Source: CAXBDP01 sp964598395
GTDB taxonomy: Bacteria > Bacteroidota > Bacteroidia > Cytophagales > Cyclobacteriaceae
Reading direction: 5' to 3'
NCBI GenBank assembly: GCA_964598395.1
Contig: CAZRBW010000046.1
Span: 1 to 25,501 of the forward strand
DNA: 25,501 nucleotides
Position numbers and translations under genes: made by a program. Positions within the stretch are counted from its first letter, which is position 1; every line of letters starts with the position of its first letter. Below are positions 24,387 through 25,501 of the stretch, piece by piece. Under the pieces are notes generated by a model. That model ran no database searches. It worked only from the letters and a program-made list of their open reading frames with translations, and was not told where the DNA came from.

Positions 24387-25501
24387 ATGAAAAAACTATT
24401 TATACTTCTACTTTTAGTAAACGTAAGCTTGGTTAGTCAAGCACAGCAGCGTACGAGCAATCATGGCAATCGTTTCGAGCAATTGGGCACCGAACTTCGC
24501 ACACCCAATGTGTATCGCACCGGCTCTGGCGCACCAGGCCACATGTATTGGCAGCAACGAGCCGATTACGAAATCGACGTAGAACTTGACGACCAAAACC
24601 AAAAGCTTTACGCAAGTGAGCTGATCACTTATCACAACAATTCACCAGATATTCTCTCCTATCTGTGGCTGCATTTGGACGAAAATGTAAGAGATAGAGA
24701 CGCTGATAATTACAAGGCTGCAAGCACTACCATTCGCAATAGAATGAGTTTTGATGCATTAAAATCTATCGAAACGCATGATGAAGACTTGGGCTTCAAG
24801 ATTGAATTCGTGCAGGATGCAAATGGAAATGCTCTGCCATATACCATCAATCAAACCTTGATGCGAATAGACCTGCCTACTCCATTAGCTTCAGGCGAGA
24901 AAATTCAAGTGAGGATAAAGTGGTGGTTCAATATCAGCGATAGATTGGTGCATGGTGGCCGTCCCGGCTATGAATTATTCCCTGCCGACGGCAATTATTT
25001 GTACACCACAGCGGGTTGGTTTCCTCGTATGGCGGTATATGGCGACCATGAAGGATGGCACAACAAGCAATTTACAGGTAGAGGCGAATTTGCCCTTCCC
25101 TTTGGAGATTATAAGGTAAATATTACTGTTCCTGCAGATCATGTAATTGGCTCTACAGGTGTCTTACAAAATCCTAACGATGTGCTTACTGCTGCTCAGA
25201 GAGAGCGATTTGAACAAGCACAAAATGCCGAAAATCCAGTATTGATTATTACGCGGGAGGAAGCTGAACGCAACGAAAAGAGCAAATCGACCAGCAAAAA
25301 GACATGGACCTACCATGCAGAAAATGTGAGAGACTTTGCTTGGACTAGTTCTCGCAAATTCATTTGGGATGCAATGGGTGTGGATATAGATGGCAAAAAA
25401 GTAATGGCCATGAGTTATTATCCAAAAGAAGCATTTTCACTTTACAGCAGATATTCTACCCAAGCTGTAGCACATACATTGGAAGTTTATTCCAAATTCA
25501 C
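24387..25501 (+). CDS. M1 family aminopeptidase, N-terminal part, cut by the window end
   Basis: An ATG at 24387 opens a frame that stays open for 371 codons to the window edge. It begins with a signal peptide (MKKLFILLLLVNVSLVSQAQ) and continues with the N-terminal beta domain of M1 peptidases: ADYEIDVELDDQNQKLYASELITYHNNSPD, LWLHLDENV, and a segment with WFNISDRLVHGGRPGYE, YTTAGWFPRMAVYGDHEGW and FTGRGEFALPFGDYKVNITVPAD. The catalytic GxMEN and HExxH motifs would lie beyond the window, so activity cannot be checked. The stop codon of HupE/UreJ is 4 nt upstream, making an operon. A sense GCGGGAGG octamer (25253) encodes Arg-Glu. Confidence 0.85.
   Translation, partial: MKKLFILLLLVNVSLVSQAQQRTSNHGNRFEQLGTELRTPNVYRTGSGAPGHMYWQQRADYEIDVELDDQNQKLYASELITYHNNSPDILSYLWLHLDENVRDRDADNYKAASTTIRNRMSFDALKSIETHDEDLGFKIEFVQDANGNALPYTINQTLMRIDLPTPLASGEKIQVRIKWWFNISDRLVHGGRPGYELFPADGNYLYTTAGWFPRMAVYGDHEGWHNKQFTGRGEFALPFGDYKVNITVPADHVIGSTGVLQNPNDVLTAAQRERFEQAQNAENPVLIITREEAERNEKSKSTSKKTWTYHAENVRDFAWTSSRKFIWDAMGVDIDGKKVMAMSYYPKEAFSLYSRYSTQAVAHTLEVYSKF

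Larger units (their letters stand above)
1545..25260. repeat. Dispersed octamer GCGGGAGG, 15 exact copies
   Basis: Exact copies read as GCGGGAGG on the plus strand at 2703, 7760, 9365, 17748, 20475 and 25253, and on the minus strand (CCTCCCGC as printed) at 1545, 8487, 13359, 15436, 16009, 18266, 19675, 21120 and 23442; each position is the leftmost base of 8. Two copies are intergenic and 13 are inside genes, 10 on the coding strand and 3 against it. In the sense copies the frame varies: seven encode Arg-Glu across xxG-CGG-GAG-G, two Gly-Arg, one Ala-Gly-Gly. The flanks show no shared sequence beyond the 8 bases. With 40% GC about 0.2 copies would be expected on both strands. The function is not known; a Chi-type recombination site is the leading idea. 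Confidence 0.85.

Overview
The window reads as chromosomal DNA of a member of the Bacteroidota, most likely of the Cytophagales type. The evidence is an AT-rich composition (about 40% GC by eye), a protein carrying the T9SS type A C-terminal sorting domain, several exported lipoproteins, Bacteroidota-restricted families (DUF6702, a DUF4221-like lipoprotein, a bacterial release-factor-like baeRF protein), weak Shine-Dalgarno sequences, and promoter-like TAnnTTTG boxes. No rRNA, tRNA, CRISPR array, insertion sequence or phage gene is visible.

Layout. 1-64 (-): first 21 codons of an unidentified gene. 111-1187 (+): class I methyltransferase with an NPPW motif. 1574-2653 (-): baeRF-type eRF1-like protein. 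3119-4675 (+): T9SS cargo protein. 4838-5683 (+): alpha/beta-hydrolase lipoprotein. 5757-6704 (-): serine racemase/dehydratase. 6777-7895 (-): Omp85-type outer-membrane barrel. 8083-10899 (-): two-repeat M16 zinc protease. 11041-15033 (-): the ileS-lspA pair. 15176-16525 (-): dgt. 16621-17937 (+): orphan PAS histidine kinase. 17906-19051 (-): DUF4221-like lipoprotein. 19164-21707 (-): M14 carboxypeptidase-like protein. 21871-22431 (+): 2H phosphoesterase. 22420-23727 (-): DUF6702 protein followed by a DUF3298-like lipoprotein. 23795-25501 (+): HupE/UreJ membrane protein followed by an M1 aminopeptidase cut by the window end.

Theme. Housekeeping genes (ileS, lspA, dgt) are mixed with an envelope and secreted-peptidase set: M16, M14 and M1 metallopeptidases, an Omp85 barrel, four lipoproteins, a T9SS cargo, and the signal peptidase II that matures the lipoproteins. 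The tightest functional unit is the divergent DUF6702-lipoprotein / HupE-M1 cluster.

The most unusual signal is not a gene. The G-rich octamer GCGGGAGG occurs 15 times exactly, on both strands, inside genes in all reading frames and also between genes; about 0.2 copies would be expected by composition. It behaves like a Chi site or another genome-wide DNA signal. A second point of note is that the isoleucyl-tRNA synthetase carries GIHH in place of the HIGH signature.
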